A stretch of 64,000 bases of DNA from Chamaelirium japonicum. Its lineage: Eukaryota; Streptophyta; Magnoliopsida; Liliales; Melanthiaceae. This document shows, in pieces, positions 14,087-28,800 of the stretch; position 1 is the first letter of the stretch, and each line of letters opens with the position of its first letter. The DNA is taken from the NCBI GenBank assembly GCA_947650365.1, contig CANTAL010000127.1, forward strand, positions 806,001 to 870,000. The letters are read 5' to 3'. Position numbers and translations under genes: made by a program. The notes under the pieces are model-generated. The model was given only the letters and a program-made list of their open reading frames with translations, was not told where the DNA came from and searched no databases.

Positions 14087-15676
14087 TCAGCCACGAGCGA
14101 TCTCCTTCCGGTGCGCATTCCGAATCTGATGGAAGATTTGTCCCGGCGAGTGGGTCAGCACGGTGAAGTCCCGCTCCCCGGGTCCCAGAGGCAGGCGCCA
14201 GTTCGCCGGCCTTCCAGCGACCGCCGCGGGGGCTTCAGCGGGCTGTACTGCAGGAGTTGCGGACGGTCCGGGTAAAGGTACCGTAAGTGGCACCTCCCTC
14301 CTCTCCACGGCCTTAATGACAAGAGGTCGCAGAACCGAAGGAGGTCGCTGCTCCACTGCCTTTCCCTTCCGATCTAGCACCACATCTTCGAGCTTGATGT
14401 GTTGCTGGACCAGCGCGAATAGTTCAACCATTGTGCGAGGGTTCTTGATCACTAAGGCGTCGTGAAGCTTGCCCCCCTCGGGGAGGGCGCTTCTGAAAGC
14501 ACTCACCACGGTACGATCCTGGCCCGCTGCATCTTCCAGAGCGAGGTAGGCGCTTCGGAATCGCGTTGCAAAGCACCGGAGCGTTTTGCGAGCTCCCATG
14601 GCCAATGTAAACAGAGACTCGATCCTCTTCGGGGGCTGCCTATTGCAGCGATACTGCTCCAGGAATAGCCTAGAGAGAGTTGGAAAGTCGGGAATCACGC
14701 CGGACGACAACTTGTGGAACCAATTCAATGCCGATCCAGTCAGACTGCTCGGGAACGCTCGGCACAAGACGTGGTCCTGGTCCCGGAAAAATAGAAGCTT
14801 TCTGTAGGCCAAGAGGTGGTCAATAGGATCCTGCGACCCGTCGAACAAAACAAACTTCGGGGGGGTCCAATGGTGCGGAAAACCCCCTTGGTGGACCTCG
14901 CTGGTGAAGGGCGAGCTTCCTCCGTGGGTGGCGAGATCCTCCAGTAAATCCACTGGCGCACTAGATCGCTGCCAGTGCCCGGGGAGAAATCCCGAAGGCG
15001 GCTGCGCAGGTCCTAGGCGGCCGTGTGCACTCCCTCTAGGGAGGTTCAGATCCACCCCGCGGCGATCCTCGGGGGCCACCGATCGGTGGCCTCCTGGCTG
15101 CTCGCCCGCGGATCCCTTCAGCGTGGCGGTTGGTCTATGGGAGGCCGTCGCCTCTCGAGGTTCGGAAGGTATAGCCACCGCGGGCTCTTTCCCTCGTCGC
15201 CGATGGCGCGGGTCGCGATCCCTCTCTTGAGACCTGGCCTCCGACCCGTCAGAGTCGACGCTCCGGCTACGGCGGCGAGGGATGGTCGCGCGTGAGGTCG
15301 CCTGGTTGCTAGGTCGCTGGGTTACAAGCTTCTGTAACCTTGTGAGTGGGGTCTCTTTCGCTCCACGCACGACCGTCCTCTCAACCGGGGGTTTCGGACG
15401 GGAAGTTCGCCGTGCTGGTACGGTCGTGGGGAGACGCGACGAGACGGGAGGTCGTGCGGGGGATGCGGGCCTCGATGGTCCCGATCGCCGGCTCGCCGCC
15501 GGGGCCTGACGCAAGCGCATCAACTCCTCCATCATTGCCCGCTGGGTGGCCAACATCTCCAACAGGAGCTGGTCACTGAGCGGGACAAGGGGCTGGGGAG
15601 TCTCAGCGGGGGGTTCGCTATGCACAGACCCCATACGGGCCCTCGTCCGCCTGCGTCCCCTTGTCCCCGGAGCCAT
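14087..15676 (-). CDS. gag: gag, right interior (retrotransposon fossil, open frame)
   Basis: A 529-residue Gag-like protein that would assemble into particles and package element RNA. The N-terminal part is basic and rich in P, R and S; residues of roughly 190-420 hold the Ty3/gypsy Gag core (HHWTPPKFVLFDGSQDP, ALNWFHKL, FLEQYRCNRQPPKRIE). It shares most of its length with the gag part of the gag-protease frame at 45381-47888 but carries no protease. The start is chosen as the first methionine after the PBS (MAPGTRG), matching the long element. It looks whole as a gag frame. Enzymes for mobility would have had to come from an autonomous relative. Expression is not shown. Confidence 0.85.
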   Translation of the reverse strand: MAPGTRGRRRTRARMGSVHSEPPAETPQPLVPLSDQLLLEMLATQRAMMEELMRLRQAPAASRRSGPSRPASPARPPVSSRLPTTVPARRTSRPKPPVERTVVRGAKETPLTRLQKLVTQRPSNQATSRATIPRRRSRSVDSDGSEARSQERDRDPRHRRRGKEPAVAIPSEPREATASHRPTATLKGSAGEQPGGHRSVAPEDRRGVDLNLPRGSAHGRLGPAQPPSGFLPGHWQRSSAPVDLLEDLATHGGSSPFTSEVHQGGFPHHWTPPKFVLFDGSQDPIDHLLAYRKLLFFRDQDHVLCRAFPSSLTGSALNWFHKLSSGVIPDFPTLSRLFLEQYRCNRQPPKRIESLFTLAMGARKTLRCFATRFRSAYLALEDAAGQDRTVVSAFRSALPEGGKLHDALVIKNPRTMVELFALVQQHIKLEDVVLDRKGKAVEQRPPSVLRPLVIKAVERREVPLTVPLPGPSATPAVQPAEAPAAVAGRPANWRLPLGPGERDFTVLTHSPGQIFHQIRNAHRKEIARG

Positions 15677-15747
15677 ATTTGGGTTTACGAGAGCCGACGG
15701 CGTTCAACCGTGCGGTCGTGGGTGTTCTCGCAGGAACCAGTCGAGAT

Positions 15748-15763
15748 CCCACAGACGGCACCA
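15748..15763 (-). other. Primer-binding site, right interior
   Basis: Minus-strand TGGTGCCGTCTGTGGG, two bases inside the right LTR. It has one base different from the two other primer-binding sites in the window. Confidence 0.72.
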
Positions 15764-15765
15764 AA

Positions 15766-16860
15766 TGTTTGGGGGATTTTTCACTGATCTTTGCGAGCCA
15801 CCTGCAAGACAAAGAAAAGAGAACATGAGAACGGCTGGCTCCCTTAGGAGCGCAGACCCTCCGACGCTCAAGTCAGTCACGGGTGCACAACGGCGAGCTG
15901 TTGTATACCAAAGTGGTAGGGAAATGGGATTCGAACATGTACTTTGGAGCCTGGGGGTGTGCATTTATAGACATTGGCGGCCTATGGTGGCCCGACAAGT
16001 GGAGATTCTTCCAGGGCCTTCTAGACCCCCACGTTCTTGCTCGCGTGGGTCTGACAGTCCTTGGTACTCGCGTCCTGACATTCTATCGTCAAGCCTGCCA
16101 GGCGGTTTGAGTGGGGGAGAGCATCTTTCTTGTCGCGGCCAGGTGGCTATTCTGGAATGTTCAAGTCTGGGCGGTCTCAGGGAGAAAACAAAGGCAAGCT
16201 CGCCCTGCACTGCTCCGCCCCTTCGTCCGTATTTATCAAGAGTCGGACCTCGCGGAAGCAACCTCTTCGATAAACAGGGGTCTGGGTGAGCTCCTGAGCG
16301 AGCATGGGCGAGCTCCTGCGAGCTAGGCGAGCTCATGCGAGAGCATGGGCGAGCTCCTGCGCGAGCTAGGCGAGCTCATACGAGAGCATAGGCGAGCTCC
16401 TTAGCGAGCTCTTGGCCTTGGGCGAGCTCCTATGCGAGCATGGGCGAGCTCCTTAGCGAGCTCTTGACCTTGGGCCCCTTCAGCCCAATGTGGATCTCGC
16501 TCCACTGTCAAGATGATTTAGTGAGCACGGGGGCGCGAACTCCCACGGGGTTTTGGAGGGGCGAGCTGCACTCAGATACAAGGTGTCCATCCAGCTCCCT
16601 GTGGGAGCGAGCTTCTTGCGAGCTGGGGGCGAGCTCCTTGCGGGCTGAGAGGGCAGGCTGCACTCAGATACAAGGTGTCCATCCAGCTCCCTGTAGGGGC
16701 GAGCTTCTGATGGGCTGAGAGGGCGAGCTCCTTGCGAGCTGGAAAGGGGGCACGCTCGACTTCCGAGGGTTCCAACTCCTGGACGGGCTCCTTCGAGAAC
16801 TCTATCTCAGGTGTGTTTGCAATGCTATCCAAGATATATGGTTTTTGACTACCCCCAACA
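15766..16860 (-). repeat. LTR, right copy (5' LTR of the tandem)
   Basis: 1095 bp, with the same termini as the other two. It would drive transcription leftward: minus-strand TATA box TATAAATGC at 15961-15969. It differs from the left LTR at about 36 positions by hand count, many of them C/T or G/A, as expected for methylated plant repeats. Confidence 0.92.
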
Positions 16861-19800
16861 CGATTCATTCTAATTCATTCGTATGATCCATTCTAATTCA
16901 TTCGTACGATCCATTCTACTTCATTCTCACGAATGTATCCATTCTAATTCATTCGTACAATCCATTCTAATTCATTCGCACGATCAATTCTAATTCATTC
17001 GTATGATCCATTCTAATTCATTGGATATATTCGAACGAATGAATTAGAATGGATCATACGAATGAATTAGAATGGATACATTCGAATGAATGAATTAGAA
17101 TAGATCTTAGGAATGAAATAGAATGGATCATACGAATGAATTAGAATTGATCGTGCGAATGAATTAGAATGGATTGTACGAATGAATTAGAATGGATTGT
17201 ACGAATGAATTAGAATGGATTGTACGAATGAATTAGAATGGATACATTCGTGCGAATGATGTAGAATGGATCGTACGAATGAATTAGAATGGATCGTACG
17301 AATGAATTAGAATGGATCATACGAATAAAGTAGAATGGATCGTACGAATGAATTAGAATGGATCGTACGAATGAATTAGAATGGATCGTACGAATGAATT
17401 AGAATGGATCGTACAATCTATTCTAATTCATTAGCACGATCCATTCTAATTCATTCGTACGATTCATTCTATTTCATTCGTACGATCCATTCTTACTCAT
17501 TCGTACGATCCATTCTAATTCATTCGCATGAATATATCCATTCTAATTCATTCGTACGATCCATTCTAATTCATTCGTACGATTCATTCTAATTCTTTCG
17601 TATGATCCATTCTAATTCATTCGTACGATCCGTTCTACTTCATTCGCACGAATGTATCCATTCTAATTCATTCGTACAATCCATTCTAATTCATTCGCAC
17701 GATCAATTCTAATTCATTCGTATGATCCATTCTAATTCATTCCTACGATCTATTCTAATTCATTCGTTCGAATGTATCCATTCTAATTCATTCGTACGAT
17801 TCATTCCAATTCATTCGTACGATCCATTCTAATTCATTCGTACGATCCATTCTACTTTATTCGCACGAATGTATCCATTCTAATTCATTCGTACAATCCA
17901 TTCTAATTCATTCGCACGATCAATTCTAATTCATTCGTATGATCCATTCTAATTCATTCCTACGATCTATTCGAATTCATTCGTTCGAATGTATCCATTC
18001 TAATTCATTCGTACGATTCATTCTAATTCATTCGTACGATCCATTCTAATTCATTCGTACGATCCATTCTACTTCATTTGCGAATGAATTAGAATGGATC
18101 GTATGAATGAATTAGATCGTACGAATGAATTAGAATGGATCGTACGAATGAATTAAAATGGATATATTCGAGCGAATGAATTAGAATGGATACATTCGTG
18201 CGAATGAACTAGAATGGATCGTACGAATGAATTAGAATGGATCGTACGAATGAATTAGAATGAATCGTACGAATGAATTAGAATGGATACATTTGAACGA
18301 ATAAATTAGAATAGATCGTAGGAATGAATTAGAATGGATCATACGAATGAATTAGAATTGATCGTGCGAATGAATTAGAATGGATTGTACGAATGAATTA
18401 GAATGGATACATTCGTGCGAATGAAGTAGAATGGATCGTACAAATGAATTAGATTGGATCGTACGAATGAATTAGAATGAATCGTACGAATGAATTAGAA
18501 TGGATACATTCGAACGAATGAATTAGAATAGATCGTAGGAATGAATTAGAATGGATCATACGAATGAATTAGAATTGATCGTGCGAATGAATTAGAATGG
18601 ATTATACGAATGAATTTGAATGGATTGTACGATCCATTCTAATTCATTCGTATGATTCATTCTAATTCATTCGTACGATCCATTCTAATTCATTCGTACG
18701 ATCCATTCTACTTCATTCGCACGAATGTATCAATTCTAATTCATTCGTACAATCCATTCTAATTCATTCGCACGATCAATTCTAATTCATTCGTATGATC
18801 CATTCTAATTCATTCCTACGATCTATTCTAATTTATTCATTCGAATGTATCCATTCTAATTCATTCGTACGATTCATTCTAATTCATTCGTACGATCCAT
18901 TCTAATTCATTCGTACGATCCATTCTACTTCATTCGCACGAATGTATCCATTCTAATTCATTCGTACAATCCATTCTAATTCATTCGCACGATCAATTCT
19001 AATTCATTCGTATGATCCATTCTAATTCATTCATACGATCTATTCTAATTTATTCGTTCGAATGTATCCATTCTAATTCATTCGTACGATTCATTCTAAT
19101 TCATTCGTACGATCCATTCTAATTTATTCGTAAGATCCATTCTACTTCATTCGCACGAATGTATCCATTCTAATTCATTCGCTCGAATATATCCATTTTA
19201 ATTCATTCGTACGATCCATTCTAATTCATTCGTACGATCTAATTCATTCATACGATCCATTCTAATTCATTCGCGAATGAAGTAGAATGGATCGTACGAA
19301 TGAATTAGAATGGATCGTACGAATGAATTAGAATGAATCGTACGAATGAATTAGAATGGATACATTCGAACGAATGAATTAGAATAGATCGTAGGAATGA
19401 ATTAGAATGGATCATACGAATGAATTAGAATTGTTCGTGCGAATGAATTAGAATGGATTGTACGAATGAATTAGAATGGATACATTCGTGCTAATGAAGT
19501 AGAATGGATCGTACGAATGAATTAGAATTGATAGTACGAATGAATTGAAATGAATCGTACGAATGAATTAGAATGGATACATTCGAACGAATGAATTAGA
19601 ATAGATCGTAGGAATGAATTAGAATGGATCATACGAATGAATTAGAATTGATCGTGCGAATGAATTAGAATGGATTGTACGAATGAATTAGAATGGATAC
19701 ATTCGTGCGAATGAAGTAGAACGGATCGTACGAATGAATTAGAATGGATCGTACGAATGAATTAGAATGAATCGTACGAATGAATTAGAATAGATCGTAC

Positions 19801-22800
19801 GAATGAATTAGAATGGATACATTCATGTGAATGAATTAGAATGGATCGTACGAATAAGAATGGATCGTACGAATGAAATAGAATGGATCGTACGAATGAA
19901 TTAGAATGGATCGTGCTAATGAATTAGAATAGATTGTACGATCCATTCTAATTCATTCGTATGATTCATTCTAATTCATTCGTACGATCCATTCTAATTC
20001 ATTCGTACGATCCATTCTACTTCATTCGTATGATCCATTCTAATTCATTCGTACGATCCATTCTAATTCATTCGTACGATCCATTCTACTTCATTCGCAC
20101 GAATGTATCCATTCTAATTCATTCGTACAATCCATTCTAATTCATTCGTGCAATCCATTCTAATTCATTCGAACGATCAATTCTAATTCATTCGTATGAT
20201 CCATTCTAATTCATTTCTACGATCTATTCTAATTCATTCGTTCGAATGTATCCATTCTAATTCATTTGTTCGAATGTATCCAATGAATTAGAATGGATCA
20301 TACGAATGAATTAGACTTGATCGTGCGAATGAATTAGAATGGATTGTACGAATGAATTAGAATGGATACATTCGTGAGAATGAAGTAGAATGGATTGTAC
20401 GAATGAATTAGAATGGATCGTACGAATGAATTATAATGAATCATACGAATGAATTAGAATGGATACATTCGAACGAATAAATTAGAATAGATCGTAGGAA
20501 TGAATTAGAATGGATCATACGAATGAATTAGAATTGATCGTGCGAATGAATTAGAATGGATTGTACGAATGAATTAGAATGGATACATTCGTGCGAATGA
20601 AGTAGAATGGATCGTACGAATGAATCAGAATGGATCGTACGAATGAATTAGAATGAATCGTACGAATGAATTAGAAAGGATACATTCGAACGAATGAATT
20701 AGAATAGATCGTAGGAATGAATTAGAATGGATCATACGAATGAATTAGAATTGATTATGCAAATGAATTAGAATGGATTGTACGAATGAATTAGAATGGA
20801 TACATCCGTGCGAATGAAGTAGAATGGATCGTACGAATGAATTAGAATTGATCGTGCGAATGAATTAGAATGGATTGTACGAATGAATTAGAAGTAGAAT
20901 GGATCGTACGAATGAATTAGAGTGGATCGTACGAATGAATTAGAATGGATCGTACGAATGAATTAGAATGAATCGTACGAATGAATTAGAATGGATACAT
21001 TCGAACGAATGAATTAGAATAGATCGTAGGAATGAATTAGAATGGATCATACGAATGAATTAGAATTGATCGTGCGAATGAATTAGAATGGATTGCACGA
21101 ATAAATTAGAATGGATACATTCGTGCGAATGAAGTAGAATGAATCGTACGAATGAATTAGAATGGATAGTACGAATGAATTAGAATGAATCGTATGAATG
21201 AATTAGAATGGATACAATCGAACGAATGAATTAGAATGGATCGTACGAATGAATTTGAATGGATCGTACGAATGAATTAGAATGAATCGTACGAATGAAT
21301 TAGAATGGATACATTCGAACGAATGAATTAGAATAGATCGTAGGAATGAATTAGAATGGATCATACGAATAAATTAGAATGGATCGTACGAATGAATTAG
21401 AATGAATCGTACGAATGAATTAGAATGGTGGATACATTCGTGCAAATGAAGTAGAATGGATCGTACGAATGAATTAGAATGGATCGTACGAATGAATTAG
21501 AATGAATCGTACGAATAAATTAGAATGGATACATTCGAACGAATGAATTAGAATAGATCGTAGGAATGAATTAGAATGGATCATACGAATGAATTAGAAT
21601 TGATCGTGCGAATGAATTAGAATGGCTTGTACGAATGAATTAGAATGGATACATTCATGTGAATGAAGTAGAATGGATCGTATGAATGAATTAGAATGGA
21701 TCGTACGAATGAATTAGAATGATGGAAACATTCGAACGAATGAATTAGAATAGATCATAGGAATGAATTAGAATGGATCATACGAATGAATTAGAATTGA
21801 TCGTGCGAATGAATTAGAATGGATTGTACGAATGAATTAGAATGGATACATTCGTGCGAATGAAGTAGAACGGATCGTAAAGAATGGATCGTACGTTTCT
21901 AATTCATTCGTTCGAATGTATCCATTCTAATTCATTCGTACGATTCATTCTAATTCATTCATACGAACCATTCTAATTCATTCGTACGATCCATTCTACT
22001 TCATTTGCATGAATGTATCCACCATTCTAATTCATTCGTACGATTCATTCTAATTCATTCATACGATTCATTCTAATTTATTCGTATGATCCATTCTAAT
22101 TCATTCCTACGATCTATTCTAATTCATTCGTTCGAATGTATCCATTCTAATTCATTCGTACGATTCATTCTAATTCATTCGTACGATCCATTCTAATTTA
22201 TTCGTATGATCCATTCTAATTCATTCCTACGATCTATTCTAATTTATTCGTTCGAATGTATCCATTCTAATTCATTCGTACGATTCATTCTAATTCATTC
22301 ATACGAACCATTCTAATTCATTCATACGAACCATTCTAATTCATTTGTACAATCCATTCTAATTTATTCGCACGATCAATTCTAATTCATTCGTCGATCC
22401 ATTCTAATTCATTCGTACGATCCATTCTACTTTATTCGCACGAATGTATCCATTCTAATTCATTCGTACAATCCATTCTAATTCATTCGCACGATCAATT
22501 CTAATTCATTCGTATGATCCATTCTAATTCATTCCTACAATCTATTCTAATTCATTCGTTCGAATGTATCCATTCTAATTCATTCGTACGATTCATTCTA
22601 ATTCATTCGTACGATCCATTCTAATTCATTCGTACGATCCATTCTACTTCATTCGCACGAATGTATCCATTCTAATTCATTCGTACAATCCATTCTAATT
22701 CATTCGCACGATCAATTCTAATTCATTCGTATGATCCATTCTAATTCATTCCTACGATCTATTCTAATTCATTCGTTCGAATGTATCCATTCCAATTCAT

Positions 22801-25800
22801 TCGTACGATTCATTCTAATTCATTCGTACGATCCATTCTAATTCATTCGTACGATCCATTCTACTTCATTCGTACGAATGTATCCATTCTAATTCATTCG
22901 TACAATCCATTCTAATTCATTCGCACGATCAATTCTAATTCATTTGTATGATCCATTCTAATTCATTCCTACGATCTATTCTAATTCATTCGTTCGAATG
23001 TATCCATTCTAATTCATTCGTATGATTCATTCTAATTCATTCGTACGATCCATTCTAATTCATTCGTACGATCCATTCTACTTCATTCTCACGAATGTAT
23101 CCATTCTAATTCATTCGTACAATCCATCCTAATTCATTCGCACGATCAATTCTAATTCATTCGTATGATCCATTCTAATTCATTCCTACGTTCTATTCTA
23201 ATTCATTCGTTCGAATGTATCCATTCTAATTCATTCATACGATTCATTCTAATTCATTCGTACGATCCATTCTAATTCATTCGTACGATCCATTATACTT
23301 CATTCGCACGAATGTATCCATTCTAATTCATTCATACAATCCATTCTAATTCATTCGCACGATCAATTCTAATTCATTCGTATGAATCATTCTAATTCAT
23401 TCCTACGATCTATTCTAATTCATTCGTTCGAATGTATCCATTCTAATTCATTCGTACGATTCATTCTAATTCATTCGTACGATCCATTCTACTTCATTCG
23501 CACGAATGTATCCATTCTAATTCATTCGTACAATCCATTCTAATTCATTCGCACGATCATTTCTAATTCATTCGTATGATCCAACGAATGAATTAGAATA
23601 GATCGTAGGAATGAATTAGAATGGATCACGAATGTATCCATTCTAATTCATTCGTACGGTCCATTCTACTTCATTCGCACGAATGTATCCATCCTAATTC
23701 ATTCGTACAATCCATTCTAATTCATTCGCACGATCAATACTAATTCATTCGTATGATCCATTCTAATTCATTCCTACGATCTATTCTAATTTATTCATTC
23801 GAATGTATCCATTCTAATTCATTCGTATGATCTATTCTAATTCATTCGCACGAATGTATCCATTCTAATTCATTCGTACAATCCATTCTAATTCATTCGC
23901 ACGATCAATTCTAATTCATTCGTATGATCCATTCTACTTCATTCGCACGAATGTATCCATTCTAATTCATTCGTACAATCCATTCTAATTCATTCGCACG
24001 ATCAATTCTAATTCATTCGTATGATCCATACTAATTCATTCCTACGATCTATTCTAATTCATTCGTTCGAATGTTTCCATTCTAATTCATTCTAATTCAT
24101 TCGTTCGAATGTATCCATTCTAATTCATTCGTACGATCCATTCTAATTCATTCGTACGATCCATTCTACTTCATTCGCACGAATGTATCCATTCATTCGC
24201 ACGATCAATTCTAATTCATTCGTATGATCCATTCTAATTCATTCCTACGATCTATTCTAATTCATTCGTTCGAATGGTTCCATTCTAATTCATTCGTACG
24301 ATTCATTCTAATTCATTCGTACGATCCATTCTGATTCATTCGTACGATCCATTCTAATTCCATTCTACTTCATTCTCACGAATATATCCATTCTAATTCA
24401 TTCGTACAATCCATTCTAATTCATTCGCACGATCAATTCTAATTCATTCGTATGATCCATTCTAATTCATTCCTACGATCAATTCTAATTCATTCAATTC
24501 ATTCGTACGATCCATTCTAATTCATTCGTACGATCCATTCTACTTCATTCGCACGAATGTATCCATTCTAATTCATTCGTACAATCCATTCTAATTCATT
24601 CGCACGATCATTTCTAATTCATTCGTATGATCCATTCTAATTCATTCCTACGATCTATTCTAATTCATTCGTTCGAATGTATCCATTCTAATTCATTCGT
24701 ACGATTCATTCTAATTCATTCGTACGATCTATTCTAATTCATTCGTACGATCCATTCTACTTCATTCGCACGAATGTATCCATTCTAATTCATTCGTGCA
24801 ATCCATTCTAATTCATTCGCATGATCATTTCTAATTCATTCGTATGATCCATTCTAATTCATTCCTACGATCTATTCTAATTCATTCGTACAATCCATTC
24901 TAATTCATTCGCACGATCAATTCTAATTCATTCGTATGATCCATTCTAATTCATTCCTACGATCTATTCTAATTCATTCGTTCGAATGTATCCATTCTAA
25001 TTCATTCGTACGATTCATTCTAATTCATTCGTACGATCCATTCTAATTCATTCGTACGATCCGTTCTACTTCATTCGCACGAATGTATCCATTCTAATTC
25101 ATTCGAACGAATGAATTAGAATAGATCATAGGAATGAATTAGAATAGATCATACGAATGAATTAGAATTGATCGTGCGAATGAAGTAGAATGGATCGTAC
25201 GAATGAATTAGAATGGATCGTACGAATGAATCAGAATGGATCGTACGAATGAATTAGAATAGATCGTACGAATGAATTAGAATGAATCGTACGAATGAAT
25301 TAGAATGGATACATTCGAACGAATGAATTAGAATAGATCGTAGGAATGAATTAGAATGGATCATACGAATGAATTAGAATTGATCGTGCGAATGAATTAG
25401 AATGGATTGTACGAATGAATTAGAATGGATACATTCGTGCGAATAAAGTAGAATGGATCGTACGAATGAATTAGAATGGATCATAAGAATGAAGTAGAAT
25501 GGATCGTACGAATGAATTAGAATGGATCGTACGAATGAATTAGAATGGATCAAACGAATGAATTAGAATTGATCGTGCGAATGAATTAGATTGGATTGTA
25601 CGAATGAATTAGAATGGATTGTACGATCCATTCTAATTCATTCGTATGATTCATTCTAATTCATTCGTACGATCCATTCTAATTCATTCATACGATCCAT
25701 TCTACTTCATTCGTATGATCCATTCTAATTCATTCGTAAGATCCATTCTAATTCATTCGTACGATCCATTCTACTTCATTCGCACGAATGTATCCATTCT

Positions 25801-28800
25801 AATTCATTCGTACAATCCATTCTAATTCATTCGTACAATCCATTCTAATTCATTCGCACGATCAATTCTAATTCATTCGTATGATCCATTCTAATTCATT
25901 CCTACGATCTATTCTAATTCATTCATTCGAATGTATCCATTCTAATTCATTCGTACGATTCATTCTAATTCATTCGTACGATCCATTCTAATTCATTCGT
26001 ACGATCCATTCTACTTCATTCGCACGAATGTATCCATTCTAATTCATTCGTACAATCCATTCTAATTCATTCGCACGATCAATTCTAATTCATTCGTATG
26101 ATCCATTCTAATTCATTCCTACGATCTATTCTAATTCATTCGTACAATCCATTCTAATTCATTCGTGCGATCCATTCTACTTCATTCGCACGAATGTATC
26201 AATTCTAATTCATTCGTACGATTCATTCTAATTCATTCGTACGATCCATTCTAATTCATTCGTACGATCCATTCTACTTCATTCGTATGATCCATTCTAA
26301 TTCATTCGTACGATCCATTCTAATTCATTTGTACGATCCATTCTACTTCATTCCTACGATCTATTATAATTCATTCGTTCGAATGAATCGTACGAATGAA
26401 TTAGAATGGATCATACGAATGAATTAGAATTGATCGTGCGAATGAATTAGAATGGATTGCACGAATGAATTAGAATGGATACATTCGTGCGAATGAAGTA
26501 GAATGGATCGTACAAATGAATTAGAATGGATCGTGCGAATGAATTAGAATGGATTGTACGAATGAATTAGAATGGATAAATTCGTGCGAATGAAGTAGAA
26601 TGGATCGTACGAATGAATTAGAATGGATCGTGCAAATGAATTAGAATCGATCCATTCTACTTCATTAGCACGATCCATTCTAATTCATTCGTACGATCCA
26701 TTCTAATTCATTCATACGATACATTCTAATTCATTCGTACGATCTATTCTAATTCAATTCCAAGATCTATTCTAATTCATTCGTACGATCCATTATAATT
26801 CATTCGTACGATCCATTCTAATTCATTCGCACGATCCATTCTAATTCATTCTCAAAAATTTAACCTTTCTAATTCATTTGCACGATCTATTCAAATTCAT
26901 TCGCACTATCCATTCTAATTCATTTGTATGATCCATTCTAATTCATTCGTACGATCCATTCTAATCCATTCGTACGATCCATGGTAATTCATTCGTACGA
27001 TCCATTCTAATTCATTCCTACGATCCATTATACTTCATTCGCACGAATGTATCCATTCTAATTCATTCGTACAATCCATTCTAATTCATTCGCACGATCA
27101 ATTCTAATTCATTCGTATGATCCATTCTAATTTATTCCTACGATCTATTCTAATTTATTCGTTCGAATGTATCCATTCTAATTCATTCGTACGATTCATT
27201 CTAATTCATTCGTACGATCCATTCTGATTCATTCGTATGATCCATTCTAATTCATTCCAACGATCTATTCTAATTCATTCAATTCATTCGTACGATCCAT
27301 TCTAATTCATTCGTACGATCCATTCTACTTCATTCGCACGAATGTATCCATTCTAATTCATTCGTACAATCCATTCTAATTCATTCGCACAATCATTTCT
27401 AATTCATTCGTATGATCCATTCTAATTCATTCCTACGATCTATTCTAATTCATTCGTTCGAATGTATCCAATGAATTAGAATGGATCATACCAATGAATT
27501 AGAATTGATCGTGCGAATGAATTAGAATGGATTGTACTAATGAATATGAATGGATACATTCGTGCGAATGAAGTAGAATGGATCGTACGAATGAATTAGA
27601 ATGGATACATTCGTGCGAATGAATTAGAATGGATACATTCGTGCGAATGAAGTAGAATGGATCGTACGAATGAATTAGAATGGATCGAACGAATGAATTA
27701 GAATGAATCGTACGAATGAATTAGAATGGAAACATTCGAACGAATGAATTAGAATAGATCGTAGGAATGAATTAGAATGGATCATACGAATGAATTAGAA
27801 TTGATCATGCGAATGAATTAGAATGGATTGTACGAATGAATTAGAATGGATACATTCGTGCGAATGAAGTAGAATGGATCGTACGAATGAATTAGAATGG
27901 ATCGTACGAATGAATTAGAATGGATACATTCGAACGAATAAATTAGAATAGATCGTAGGAATGAATTAGAATGGATCATACGAATGAATTAGAATTGATC
28001 GTGCGAATGAATTAGAATGGATTGTACGAATGAATTAGAATGGATACATTCGTGCGAATGAAGTAGAATGGATCATACGAATGAATTAGAATGGATCGTA
28101 CGAATGAATTAGAATGGATACATTCGAACGAATGAATTAGAATAGATCGTAGGAATGAATTAGAATGGATCATACGAATGAATTAGAATTGATCGTGCGA
28201 ATGAATTAGAATTGATACATTCGTGCGAATGAATTAGAATTGATCGTGCGAATGAATTAGAATGGATACATTTGAACGAATGAATTAGAATAGATCGTAG
28301 GAATGAATTAGAATGGATCATACGAATGAATTAGAATTGATCGTGCGAATGAATTAGAATGGATTGTACGAATGAATTAGAATGGATACATTCGTGCGAA
28401 TGAAGTAGAATGGATCGTACGAATGAATTAGAATGGATCGTACGAATGAATTAGAATGAATCGTACGAATGAATTAGAATGGATACATTCGAATGAATGA
28501 ATTAGAATAGATCGTAGGAATGAATTAGAATGGATCATACGAATGAATTAGAATTGATCGTGCGAATGAATTAGAATGGATTGTACGAATGAATTAGAAT
28601 GGATACATTCGTGCGAATGAAGTAGAATGGATCGTACGAATGAATTAGAATGGATCGTACGAATGAATTAGAATGGATACATTCGAACGAATGAATTAGA
28701 ATAGATCGTAGGAATGAATTAGAATGGATCATACGAATGAATTAGAATTGATCGTGCGAATGAATTAGAATGGATTGTACGAATGAATTAGAATGGATAC

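Larger units (their letters stand above)
9831..16860 (-). mobile_element. Three-LTR, gag-only Ty3/gypsy element (Tat-like, non-autonomous)
   Basis: On the minus strand the order is LTR, PBS, gag, polypurine tract, LTR, PBS, gag, polypurine tract, LTR. One pair of 5-bp target duplications (CGATT) encloses the whole, so it occupies a single insertion site. Each interior is about 1.88 kb and carries only gag; no protease, reverse transcriptase, RNase H or integrase is present. Gag, PBS and polypurine tract closely match the long element at 36330-49069, so this is a non-autonomous member or sister subfamily (the TR-GAG type of structure). Unequal recombination between LTRs of two copies is the simplest origin of the middle LTR. 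The outer LTRs differ at about 36 sites by hand count, suggesting an age near one million years. One gag copy is broken; the other looks open throughout. Confidence 0.9.
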
